Below are positions 56,003-64,000 of a DNA stretch of 64,000 nucleotides, piece by piece. How positions within the stretch are numbered: position 1 is the first letter of the stretch; every line of letters starts with the position of its first letter. This stretch comes from Tritrichomonas foetus (lineage: Eukaryota > Parabasalia > Tritrichomonadida > Tritrichomonadidae). The notes beneath the pieces are model-generated. The model was given only the letters and a program-made list of their open reading frames with translations. It was not told where the DNA came from and searched no databases. The translations under genes were made by a program, and so were the position numbers. The stretch covers positions 99,552 through 163,551 of the forward strand of contig MLAK01000927.1 of assembly GCA_001839685.1 (NCBI GenBank), written 5' to 3'.

Positions 56003-57124
56003 CTAGCGTCTGTGTACAGCTCTACTCTTCAACAGTAGTTCATTTACATACACCTCCAATTCTTTCGCAGATTTTGTATAAACACTTTCAGGATTATTAT
56101 ATGTGTAACAATTTGAGAAAATGAGTCTCAAATCTCGCTCGAAATCATCAATCGATTTATATTTCCCATCCTCAATGTTTCTTTCGAGTAAAGAAAGATC
56201 CATTCGAGTCTTAATAATTTCGTTATAATTAGGAGCTTCACTTTTTGAGACTGGTTTCCTGAAAGGCCAAGACCTGGAGTGTTGTTTTGTTTTTTCAACA
56301 ATAAGGCGCATCTGATCAGTAATATTCAGTGTTGGTGCTTTTTCAATTTTGATTCCACGGATTGAAGTTATCGGCCATGAATCAAATTTGTAAACTTCTT
56401 CGTCTGGAAGAAGCATTGATGTATATCGTTTCTGGCAGTCGATAATTGCGTTGATGTGAAGATAGTCAACTTTAGGATGGATTTTGCAATGGATCAAAGT
56501 TGCGCCTTGATAATCTTTAATGCACCTCGTCCATATTTCTGGGTTGAAATTAATCTGTAATGTAAAGCCTTGCCTCTTGAAATAACCAACGGCGGAATTA
56601 TCGGCATACGTTAAAATATTATGGATTCCCAATGCTTGCAAATATGTTTTCACTTGGGCCATTAAATGCGCGCCAAATCCGCGAATCTGTTGTATTGAAG
56701 AGACTGCACAAAATGCGATTTCAGCAAAATCTCGATCAAAAAATGGACGGAAGCAAATTCCACCGTAAACGAGCCCATCTTTAATGAGAACAACCGTGTG
56801 ATGATATCGATTGAAAACAAGCTTCGAAATGTAGTTTTCGGGCATTTGCGCCAATTCTCGATGAAATATATTTCGCGCCATCGTCAGCCATATTAATGCT
56901 TGGTCTGTTCCATCATTTGTAACAAGTCTGTATTGTAAATCGTCTTCGTATTGCGCAAATGATGTTGTTTTGAGAGCAGGTTGTAATGAGATTCCAAAAT
57001 CCTGTGCTGACATACGATAAGCGCCTTCTTCTGGTTCACTCCGTTTCGGGGGATCCCACTGTGGGTATTTTGGAAGCACCCGCCTCAGATGGGGACGAGG
57101 GGGTGGAAAAAGAGATGGTCGCAT
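56003..57124 (-). CDS. GCN5: GCN5-type histone acetyltransferase with bromodomain
   Basis: 373 residues. After a basic proline-containing N-terminus the GNAT domain spans about 65-215, with RDFAEIAFCAVSSIQQIRGFGAHLM carrying the catalytic Glu (FAEI) and the acetyl-CoA loop (RGFGAH), and YADNSAVGYFKRQGF. The bromodomain covers about 270-365, ending in the acetyl-lysine pocket YTYNNPES with the conserved Asn. The arrangement is that of yeast Gcn5 (439 residues), with a shorter N-terminus and no PCAF-type extension. It should acetylate histone H3 within a SAGA/ADA-like complex and so support transcription. A compact GCN5 is what one expects in a protist. Confidence 0.93.
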   Translation of the reverse strand: MRPSLFPPPRPHLRRVLPKYPQWDPPKRSEPEEGAYRMSAQDFGISLQPALKTTSFAQYEDDLQYRLVTNDGTDQALIWLTMARNIFHRELAQMPENYISKLVFNRYHHTVVLIKDGLVYGGICFRPFFDRDFAEIAFCAVSSIQQIRGFGAHLMAQVKTYLQALGIHNILTYADNSAVGYFKRQGFTLQINFNPEIWTRCIKDYQGATLIHCKIHPKVDYLHINAIIDCQKRYTSMLLPDEEVYKFDSWPITSIRGIKIEKAPTLNITDQMRLIVEKTKQHSRSWPFRKPVSKSEAPNYNEIIKTRMDLSLLERNIEDGKYKSIDDFERDLRLIFSNCYTYNNPESVYTKSAKELEVYVNELLLKSRAVHRR

Positions 57125-57980
57125 GATTTTATAACCGTCTGTTCGCTCTCAAAATTTTTCATTGTTAAATAGAAAACAAAAAAATAAACGAGCTCCAATC
57201 AAAAGAAATCTTCATTCAAGCTTGAATCGATTCATGACTTTTTTCTTTTCAATCAAAATTGTCATTTTTAGTCTTGCCGCATCAAAATTCGCAATATTAA
57301 ATAAAAGAAAAAAATAACTGCAATCATGTTTTCATCTAATTTACACGTTATTGTTTGAATTCATGATATAATGTATATACTTGATTAAATCTTCTATAAG
57401 AGTGATGATGCCATCATAATGATGGAATGCTTTATTTATGAGATCTAAATCCAAATCTTGACGAAATGAAATGATGAAAAGAGATCAATTTTTGTAAAGT
57501 ACAAAACTAATTAAAAACTATGGTGCTTCATTCTTCAATTTTTTATAGTTTGACTTCCTAAAAATATAAGATTTAGAATATCATCATGTGATTATATCAA
57601 TCGATTTGATAAAAATGAATAGGTGGAAAAGAAATGATTTTGATATTTTTATTAAATACTATTAATATTATTATGCTATGTGTAACACATTTATGAATGA
57701 ATGACATTTTTTGATTTTCAAAAAAATTTTTCATTGATTACAATTCGATGAGGTTATCTTAAAAAGCTCGTTGACCATCACAACCAACAATGATTTCACC
57801 AATCTGATGTTTTTCACCTCATAATTGATCAATTAATTTGACCATTAGTTCATCACAAATAGATTTTCTATCAAAAAATTTGAGATTGCTTTAAGAATTA
57901 TATCAAAGATATCTCACAATTTTTGTTCCTCTTCCTTTTTATGCTTTTTGACGGAAAATTTCTTACAATCCCTTCAAAAA

Positions 57981-57999
57981 AACCGCTAATTTGGCGGTT
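57981..57999. repeat. Inverted repeat AACCGC...GCGGTT in Ran promoter
   Basis: AACCGC at 57981-57986 is mirrored by GCGGTT at 57994-57999 with seven bases between. It lies 32 bases upstream of the Ran start codon. Both arms contain a Myb-like AACCG core, which makes a regulatory role conceivable. Confidence 0.6.
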
Positions 58000-58014
58000 A
58001 AATTCCCTCGTTGG

Positions 58015-58025
58015 TCATTTTCATT
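58015..58025 (+). promoter_or_regulatory. Tandem initiator-like TCATT sites before Ran
   Basis: TCATT occurs at 58015-58019 and again at 58021-58025, ending 11 and 5 bases before the ATG. Either could set the transcription start. Confidence 0.5.
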
Positions 58026-58030
58026 AAAAG

Positions 58031-58681
58031 ATGGAACAGCAACCAGCTCTTATGGCAAAGCTCGTCCTTGTTGGCGATGGTGGTGTCGGAAAGACCACCT
58101 TCGTCAAACGCCACCAGACAGGTGAATTCGAAAAGAAATACATCCCAACTCTCGGTGTTCAAGTTTCCCAGCTTACTTTCCAAACATCCCGCGGACTTAT
58201 TTTGTACAACGTGTGGGATACTGCCGGTCAAGAGCGTTTCGGAGGTCTCCGTGAAGGATATTATCTCGAAGCAAATTGCGCCATCATCATGTTCGATGTT
58301 ACATCACCAGGCACATACAGGAACGTTGCCACCTGGTATCGTGATTTAACACGTGTTTGTCCACAGATTCCAATCGTTCTCGTCGGAAATAAAATCGATG
58401 TTCGCGATCGCAAAGTTCCAGCTAAGCGTGTTACTTTCCACAAGAAGAACAACATGAGGTACTTCGAAGTCTCAGCCAAATCTAACTATCACTTCGAAAT
58501 GCCATTCTTGTCACTCGCCCGCGCTCTTACAAATGATCCAAATCTTCAATTCACAACAGCACCAGTTTTAATGCCACCAGAAGTTCAACTCGATCCAACA
58601 CTTGTTCAACAATACGAAGCTGAGTTGGCTGCTGCTGACCAGATCCCTCTTCCAGAAGATGACAATGATTTCCTTGCCTAA
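58031..58681 (+). CDS. RAN: Ran small GTPase
   Basis: 216 residues, the normal length for Ran. All G boxes are present: GDGGVGKTT (G1), the switch I TLGV region, [20 protein letters not shown] (G3 and switch II), [12 protein letters not shown] (G4) and [16 protein letters not shown] (G5). The Ran-specific C-terminal region ([20 protein letters not shown]) is present, but the tail ends DDNDFLA rather than the usual DEDDDL. The G1 loop has Val where animal Ran has Thr (GDGGTGKTT). Ran drives nuclear import and export and spindle assembly. The gene is clearly GC-richer with biased codons, as expected for a highly expressed protein. Confidence 0.97.
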   Translation: MEQQPALMAKLVLVGDGGVGKTTFVKRHQTGEFEKKYIPTLGVQVSQLTFQTSRGLILYNVWDTAGQERFGGLREGYYLEANCAIIMFDVTSPGTYRNVATWYRDLTRVCPQIPIVLVGNKIDVRDRKVPAKRVTFHKKNNMRYFEVSAKSNYHFEMPFLSLARALTNDPNLQFTTAPVLMPPEVQLDPTLVQQYEAELAAADQIPLPEDDNDFLA

Positions 58682-59632
58682 AAATTAAAGTTTTTTCTTA
58701 TTTGTCTCTTTTCATTTATGGTTTATTTTTGTGTTTTCAGATCTACTTTTTGACGACTCGAGCTCCTTTGCTATTTTTTAGACTTCATTTTGATAGTGCT
58801 TAGAATTTGCCAAACAAAATGCATTTATAGCATGCTGGTGAATCTCTTTATTTTTTGACATTTTATTTTTCGTTCTCGTTCATTTTATAGAGGCAGTCAA
58901 TGATTGACATTGCAAAGATGTGAAAAATACTTGGTTGTCACATTCCTAAGATAATTCATCAAGTAATGGTAGTAATGACAGATAGCAATGTGATGTAAAT
59001 CCTTAAACAAGAGAATGTTAAATGGAACAAATGAGACTGATAATACATCAAACCCTATTGAGATAGTAAAAAAAAAATTTCATGTATAATGAATTATATA
59101 ATGCGAGAGAAAAATGTCATTAATATGGTTCCAAATTTGAAATTGCAGATGATAGTCCTGAGTTTGAAAGATATTGTTCATTCTGATTTTCTCATTAGTC
59201 TTTTGTACCAGATATTGATTTAAATATCTCAATAAAAACAGGTAAAATTCCCATCAAATGTCATAAAAGTAACAAATGATGAATTGTTTTCTCTTATTTC
59301 TCTAATTAGAGCACGTATCTATCTTAACTAAAGTGTCGGACACAACTCTCTGAGAGGAATTGTTACTATGAAGACAGTTGATCAATGCTTTTTTCCTAGA
59401 TTTTCTCTTTGAAAGAGCTTCATTTCAACTGTACCTGTCAATCACACTAATTTATTATTCACATAGTCAAGAATTCCATTTTGATAGGAATGTCTCACTT
59501 ATGTTGATGAAAGATAATCATTTCTTTATTTAGTGGTAAAAATTAATGTTGGAAAATCTCTTTTTAATTTGATATGATATCAATAATTATAAAAGAAATA
59601 TATCATTTTTCTTTACTATAATACACAACCAA
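58682..59632. other. Convergent intergenic region, nothing seen
   Basis: 951 bases between Ran and the coiled-coil gene at 59633. The Ran stop is TAAAAA, compatible with the UAAA polyadenylation signal. No further frame, RNA gene or repeat is visible. Confidence 0.5.
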
Positions 59633-60448
59633 TTATTCTGTTTGATTTTTGACAATCACACTTTTTGCAGCAGAAAGAAATTCCTTTACACATTGTCCCA
59701 CTGGGCTGTCGAGATTACTTGTGCTTTCTAATATATCAAAATCGTTTTCTGTAATTACATCATACACCAAAATTTTGGCTAAGTTTAAAACAGTTTCTGA
59801 GCATGCAGAAAATGACGCCTGTGTTTTTTCAATATATTCATTTTTATCATTGATGGCTATAAATCTCTCATTTAGATTTCGTTGTTCTAATTTCATTTCA
59901 AGTTCTTTTTCAGCTTGTCTCTTTTGATTTCGACATGAGGCAGTAACTTTCTCCAGTTGATGGGCTAATTTTTCGAGTCTATTTCTTTGTTCATCAACTT
60001 TTTTATTACTTTCCCTCTTTATTTGTCTTAACTCAAGGGCAAGTTGATCTCTTTGCCTTTTCAAAATATTATTTTTATCGGTTGCTTCATTAACTAATAA
60101 TCTCATTGAATCTTGTTGCAATGATTCAATTGTTGTGTCAGGCAAATTACGAACTTTATCAACGGAAAAAGAAGAAAAGTTTTGTGACATTAATTGGCTA
60201 TGAGTCATCGTTGAATAGTCGACTTCTGAATTATTGTTAAAAGAATATGAATTAATGCCAGAATTATGCGATTGATTCTGAGGCTTTATTGTGGATTCTG
60301 TCGTTGATGCATTTGTTCTCCTGGGACCAACAAAGCGTTTCATTGAATTGTTAATAACTTCATCAGGAATTTCATCGTCACTATCATCGCTTGATTCAAC
60401 TTTGATTGCTTTTGGAAGGATGGAAAATTTCTTCCACGTTGCTGACAT
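59633..60448 (-). CDS. Hypothetical protein with central coiled coil, 271 aa
   Basis: The N-terminal part contains an acidic Ser/Asp patch (KVESSDDSDDEIPDE) that looks like a casein kinase 2 site cluster, followed by an Asn/Ser/Thr-rich stretch to about residue 100. Residues about 115-205 form a basic coiled coil (RQRDQLALELRQIKRESNKK..., AEKELEMKLEQRNL). The last 60 residues are more globular (ETVLNLAKILVYDVITENDF). No family recognised. It is divergent from the EF-hand gene, with 542 bases between the start codons. Confidence 0.7.
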   Translation of the reverse strand: MSATWKKFSILPKAIKVESSDDSDDEIPDEVINNSMKRFVGPRRTNASTTESTIKPQNQSHNSGINSYSFNNNSEVDYSTMTHSQLMSQNFSSFSVDKVRNLPDTTIESLQQDSMRLLVNEATDKNNILKRQRDQLALELRQIKRESNKKVDEQRNRLEKLAHQLEKVTASCRNQKRQAEKELEMKLEQRNLNERFIAINDKNEYIEKTQASFSACSETVLNLAKILVYDVITENDFDILESTSNLDSPVGQCVKEFLSAAKSVIVKNQTE

Positions 60449-60990
60449 CTAATTTTAAACGTACACTATTCGATACAGGCTACTTTTGGAAAACTTTTCC
60501 AAATCGTTCTCCTCACGTTCAATATTATATGTAAACCATTGCATTATTAATAATAAATCAATTTTATGAATAAAACTTTACAAATTTTTCTGCAATTTTA
60601 ATCATCAATTAATTGATTCAGAATTTTCCTATTCCGAGGAGATCATAATCATCATCTCATTTCTAATAGCTAATGTGTTTCTGTGATTTATAGCAGAATA
60701 TTTCGTTTTCATTTCATTTACCACAATAAAAATTTACCAGTATTCAGAATTTTTTATATGCATACTGAACTCAATTCAATTTATTGTTAAAATTAGATGA
60801 TTCAGTATTCAATAATTCACAGACGTCGTTAATATTTTTAATTACATATTTCAATTTTATCGTTACATTCATTTTTTTCCGCTGGTCATTTTAACCATAA
60901 CTTCCTTATTATTGGCCTTTGGAAAAAACTATAACCATATTCTGTTGTTAATACAGTTAACTGAGATTTTCACAAATCGCACACCAAAAA
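60449..60990. other. Divergent intergenic region
   Basis: 542 AT-rich bases. The EF-hand-proximal part contains TTAACCATAAC, ATAACCATA and GTTAACTGAG within about 70 bases (60893-60964), repeating the TTAAC-type theme seen upstream of 41593 and 49368. Confidence 0.5.
60970..60974 (+). promoter_or_regulatory. Initiator-like TCACA
   Basis: TCACAAATCG lies 16 bases before the ATG of the EF-hand gene and fits TCA-Y-W. Confidence 0.4.
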
Positions 60991-61518
60991 ATGAACTCTT
61001 CCAGATCAATTTCGAAACAGCAAATATCCGAACTATTTAAACGATTCGATACCCATGGAGATGGATCGCGTCTCTATTTCCATGATTTTTATGAATTATT
61101 AAAATATAAATCGCGCCAAGAAAACCAAAAAGTGATCGACATCTCAGCAGCTAGATTTTTTTTCTCCGGGGCAGCAATTTCAGATCCTTCTCAAATTTCG
61201 CAGAATGAAATGGAATATTTATTTTCCGCTTTCAACAGTACAGATCCAGTGGAATTCGCGAAGTTGGTATTCAGGGCAATAGACAAGGACAGAAAAGGCA
61301 CAATTGGAGCCGACGAACTCCAAGATTCAACCGTTATATTTGCCGAAAATTCTCCGATCTCCACTTTGCTTGCGAAGGCTGTCCACGAGATTGAGGGGAC
61401 TGACCAGCGCTTGAATTACGCGCGCTTTATTGAGCTGACTACAGGTGAAGTGATCGAAGCTGGATTTGATCCTTACGACGGAAAACTTCCAAAGTCACAA
61501 TGTTGTCTTTTAATATAA
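60991..61518 (+). CDS. EF-hand protein with C-terminal CaaX prenylation motif
   Basis: 175 residues. One canonical EF-hand loop is at residues 98-109 (DKDRKGTIGADE), with Asp1, Asp3, Gly6, Ile8 and Glu12 in place. A degenerate loop at about 20-31 (DTHGDGSRLYFH) lacks the final Glu. Overall layout resembles calcineurin-B/NCS proteins. There is no N-terminal Gly for myristoylation. Instead the protein ends QCCLLI: the last four residues CLLI form a CaaX box of the geranylgeranyl type, with a second Cys just before it for possible palmitoylation. The protein is therefore probably membrane-bound by prenylation and may act as a calcium sensor at the membrane. Base composition is GC-richer than its flanks. 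Confidence 0.8.
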   Translation: MNSSRSISKQQISELFKRFDTHGDGSRLYFHDFYELLKYKSRQENQKVIDISAARFFFSGAAISDPSQISQNEMEYLFSAFNSTDPVEFAKLVFRAIDKDRKGTIGADELQDSTVIFAENSPISTLLAKAVHEIEGTDQRLNYARFIELTTGEVIEAGFDPYDGKLPKSQCCLLI

Positions 61519-62013
61519 TTGTTAGGTAGGAATAAAGTTGTATATTATTTTTCATAAGTTTTCTTTCTTTTTATGATTTCAAGAATGAATAATTTCAAGA
61601 ATGAATGATTTCACGAATGAATGATTTCACGAATGAATGATTTCACGAATGAATGATTTCAAGAATGAATGATTTCAAGAATGAATGATTTCACGAATGA
61701 ATGATTTCAAGAATGAATAATTTCACGAATGAATGATTTCAAGAATGAATGATTTCAAGAATGAATGATTTCACGAATGAATGATTTCACGAATGGATGA
61801 TTTAAAGAATGAATGATTTCAAGAATGAATGATTTCACGAATGGATGATTTAAAGAGAAACACTATGAGCAAGTCATGAAAAAAACGTGATGAAATTCAA
61901 AAATGATCCAAAAGAATCGTTAATATTAATTATGTAGTTCTATTTGATAATAGAAAACAAGACAAGCGAATAGTTGTAAAAAACAAAGATTTATGTGATA
62001 GTAGGTTTTAGAT
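61519..62013. other. Convergent intergenic region
   Basis: 495 bases between the 3' ends of the EF-hand gene and LCB1, mostly occupied by the minisatellite. The remaining sequence shows nothing. Confidence 0.6.
61573..61856. repeat. 16-bp minisatellite, 17 full units
   Basis: Seventeen units of ATGATTTCA(A/C)GAATGA plus a partial eighteenth. Variation is almost confined to position 10 (A/C), with ATAATTT in units 2 and 10, and a GAATGG/TTTAAAG variant in units 14-15 that recurs in units 17-18, a sign of segmental duplication inside the array. The 16-bp period is not a multiple of three, so it is non-coding. It lies between convergent gene ends. Confidence 0.95.
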
Positions 62014-63519
62014 TCAGTTAAGATTTTGAGAGATCGCATTCTTAATTGTAGCTACAGCAGTCTTAATATGTTCTTCACTGTGTGCAGCCGATACAAATAT
62101 CTTAAGTGACGGATGTGGAGCAGTCATGTCCTTCATTCTCACAAATTTTGATTTCGTGATAGCGACTGGATTTTCGCTATCAATACATGCTTCGACAATT
62201 TTCTGGAGCAACTCATCTTCTGTATGGAAGGATTCAAGTGGTTCTTTCAAACGAAGGTGGATCAATGGTGATTGTTCAGAACCAACAACCTCAAATGATT
62301 CTATTCCATTTAATTCATTTCTCATTAAAAGAGTATTTTCACGAAGCTTTTTAATTCTTTCTTCACCATCCTTTTCAACAATTTGGAGAGCTTTTGTTGC
62401 AGCAACAACGTTGAAGCATGGTGGTGATGCACTAAAGATATATGCGTGTGAAGCAAGACGTTGATGAGCGCAGAAATCTTTTGTACCAATGGTAAACCCG
62501 CCCAAAGAAGCGAAACTTGAACCATATGAACCAATTGAAACTTCAACCAAACTTCTTGGAACACCAAAATGTTCACAAAGACCACGGCCTTTTTCACCAA
62601 GACTGCCGATTGATAAAGTTTCATCAATAATAATACGAAGACAAAATTCTTTACGAAGTTGAACAATTTGTTGCAGATCCCAAATAGAGCCATCATTTGC
62701 ATATAAACCTTCACCAACAACCCAACGATTACACTTGGGCCAACGTTGGAATGTTTTTTTATGGTGAATTATCTTCTCACGAAGGTCATTCATATCATTG
62801 TGTTTAAATGGAACAATTCTGGATCTTGTCAATTCAGCACCAAGTTTCACAGCAAACCATGAACCGTCATCAACAAATACAATATCACTATTATGAACAA
62901 ATGCTTGAATGACAGAAGTTGTCGTTGCAAATATGTAGCAATAATTTACAGAATCTTCAGTGCCGAGAAAGTTGGCCATTTCCTTTTCAACTTCCAAGTG
63001 GGCATCCATTGTTCCATAAAATTGACGGGGGCCGCAAGCTCCAACAGCATATCGGTCAATTGCAGCAAGTGCAGCATCAACGATTTCTTTGTTCATGTTA
63101 AGTCCATAAAAGTTTGGTGTTCCGAAATTAATCATCTTTTTGCCATCAATTTCAATTGTATCTGATGGTCCTGACGTGATGGTGTGATTTGAGATAATGC
63201 CGGGATCAATCGTATCTTCTGGGATTTCGGGAATGAGCGGCTTTGGCTTCCAGTCGCTAATGATTTGATCTTCTTCTTCAACTGTTAAATCATCTTTCGG
63301 ATCATGAATTGGCTCTGGCGGACGAAGTAAAAGAACGATTAAAATACTAACAAGTAAAAGTTCTACAAGTAAGTGAATTGGGGATTGGAACCAAAGTGAT
63401 GATAGCCAATCTTCAAAAGAAGTAATCATGTTTTGGGAAAATGTATTTGAATATTTAGAATTATTTTGAATCATTATTGATCGTTCAATCGATGAATTAT
63501 GAATATTTTGATCGTTCAT
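62014..63519 (-). CDS. SPTLC1: Serine palmitoyltransferase subunit LCB1
   Basis: 501 residues from the ATG at 63519; the upstream extension of the frame begins at TTG. A hydrophobic segment at about 46-65 (PIHLLVELLLVSILIVLLL) is the N-terminal membrane anchor. The PLP-dependent aminotransferase fold follows: NFGTPNFYGLN, GACGPRQFYGTMDAHLEVE, IIIDETLSIGSLGEKGRG. Where the catalytic LCB2 subunit has the PLP-binding Lys, this protein has VSIGSYGSSFASLGGF, as expected for the non-catalytic LCB1. With LCB2 it condenses serine and palmitoyl-CoA at the ER, the first step of sphingolipid synthesis. Trichomonads are known to make inositol phosphosphingolipids, so the pathway is expected. LCB2 is not in this window. 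Confidence 0.88.
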   Translation of the reverse strand: MNDQNIHNSSIERSIMIQNNSKYSNTFSQNMITSFEDWLSSLWFQSPIHLLVELLLVSILIVLLLRPPEPIHDPKDDLTVEEEDQIISDWKPKPLIPEIPEDTIDPGIISNHTITSGPSDTIEIDGKKMINFGTPNFYGLNMNKEIVDAALAAIDRYAVGACGPRQFYGTMDAHLEVEKEMANFLGTEDSVNYCYIFATTTSVIQAFVHNSDIVFVDDGSWFAVKLGAELTRSRIVPFKHNDMNDLREKIIHHKKTFQRWPKCNRWVVGEGLYANDGSIWDLQQIVQLRKEFCLRIIIDETLSIGSLGEKGRGLCEHFGVPRSLVEVSIGSYGSSFASLGGFTIGTKDFCAHQRLASHAYIFSASPPCFNVVAATKALQIVEKDGEERIKKLRENTLLMRNELNGIESFEVVGSEQSPLIHLRLKEPLESFHTEDELLQKIVEACIDSENPVAITKSKFVRMKDMTAPHPSLKIFVSAAHSEEHIKTAVATIKNAISQNLN

Positions 63520-64000
63520 GATCGAAACTTTAAGAAATCTCAATTTGAAGACCTAATCAGAAAAAAAATGTGAATATTTAAAAAGTTTGTGATAATATCG
63601 TTTGCGATAGAAAAAGGTAACGATAAAGATGTAACCCCTCAAAAAGTTCTCTAAAAAATATGATCGTAAAAAATCAGAAATGTATGTTGTTTATTTCCAT
63701 TCACAATGAACTTTCTTGATATTAATTTTGATAAAATTAATATATATGATATAATAATTCTATAGTTATAAATATGCAATCATAATGACAAATCACATTT
63801 TTGTTGACAATTGATTTTTTAAAATCTCATTTACACTTTATTACACAACATTGTTGTGATAGCAGTATACAAATACAAGCTTTCCGTTTGTCGTTTTGAA
63901 AATTTGTTATATTATACATTTTGATACACAACAAAATATTGTGATCGCTGTAACATATTTATTCCACTGTTATGCGCTTGTAATTTTAAAAACAAAAAAA
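63520..64000. other. Upstream region of LCB1, window end
   Basis: 481 very AT-rich bases with no open frame entering from the right edge. It holds an 11-bp inverted repeat around a 3-nt loop (63719-63743). Near 63840-63960 two diverged copies of an ACACAAC...TTGTGAT.GC.GTA segment occur. Confidence 0.5.
63719..63743. repeat. 11-bp inverted repeat with 3-nt loop
   Basis: ATATTAATTTT and its exact reverse complement flank GAT. As the sequence is all A/T in the arms, it may have arisen by chance in this AT-rich context. Confidence 0.5.

Larger units (their letters stand above)
57125..58030. other. Divergent intergenic region
   Basis: About 900 AT-rich bases between GCN5 and Ran. The Ran-proximal end contains a small inverted repeat (57981-57999) and two TCATT strings. 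The remainder shows no gene or clear repeat. Confidence 0.5.

Overview
The window is AT-rich nuclear DNA from a protist. Genes are densely packed on both strands, and every gene reads as a single open frame; I found no intron that I could defend. About a dozen start codons have a TCA-pyrimidine-(A/T) motif 0-24 bases upstream, which is the metazoan-like initiator described for Trichomonas vaginalis. Together with flagellar genes, R2R3 Myb, BTB-like and RasGEF genes and long coiled-coil proteins, this points to a parabasalid. A Tritrichomonas-type genome is my best guess, but it is an inference. I saw no rRNA, tRNA, CRISPR array or intact transposon.

Layout. 1-8.5 kb: a truncated minus-strand gene, a 1079-residue coiled-coil protein, a decayed stretch with remnants of an armadillo-repeat gene, IFT20, and a UBL-repeat-UBA-like protein. 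8.7-15.4 kb: a DUF4419 protein, a small N-terminally acylated acidic protein, and a chimera of a calponin-homology domain, Gly/Ser-rich repeats and a near-complete HSP70. 15.7-25 kb: a type II membrane protein, an MFS sugar transporter, a phosphatidylinositol transfer protein, a CEP76-like protein, an M18 aspartyl aminopeptidase and an R2R3 Myb factor. 26.4-36.8 kb: an outer-arm dynein docking-complex-like coiled coil, a HID1-family protein with a large low-complexity insert, a USP deubiquitinase, B9D1, a BTB-like protein and a RasGEF. 37-50 kb: large proteins without recognised orthologues, including one of 2421 residues. 50.9-64 kb: an NAK-family kinase, a TTLL ligase, GCN5 acetyltransferase, Ran, a prenylated EF-hand protein, a 16-bp minisatellite and the LCB1 subunit of serine palmitoyltransferase.

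Themes. At least five genes concern the cilium, flagellum or centriole (IFT20, B9D1, CEP76-like, docking-complex-like, TTLL). A second group concerns membrane traffic and lipids (HID1 family, NAK kinase, PITP, LCB1, Ran for nuclear transport). These are ordinary housekeeping functions with no operon-like logic. The most unusual object is the CH-repeat-HSP70 chimera at 11692-15402. Its ATPase domain also carries Lys in place of the usual Thr of the phosphate-2 motif.
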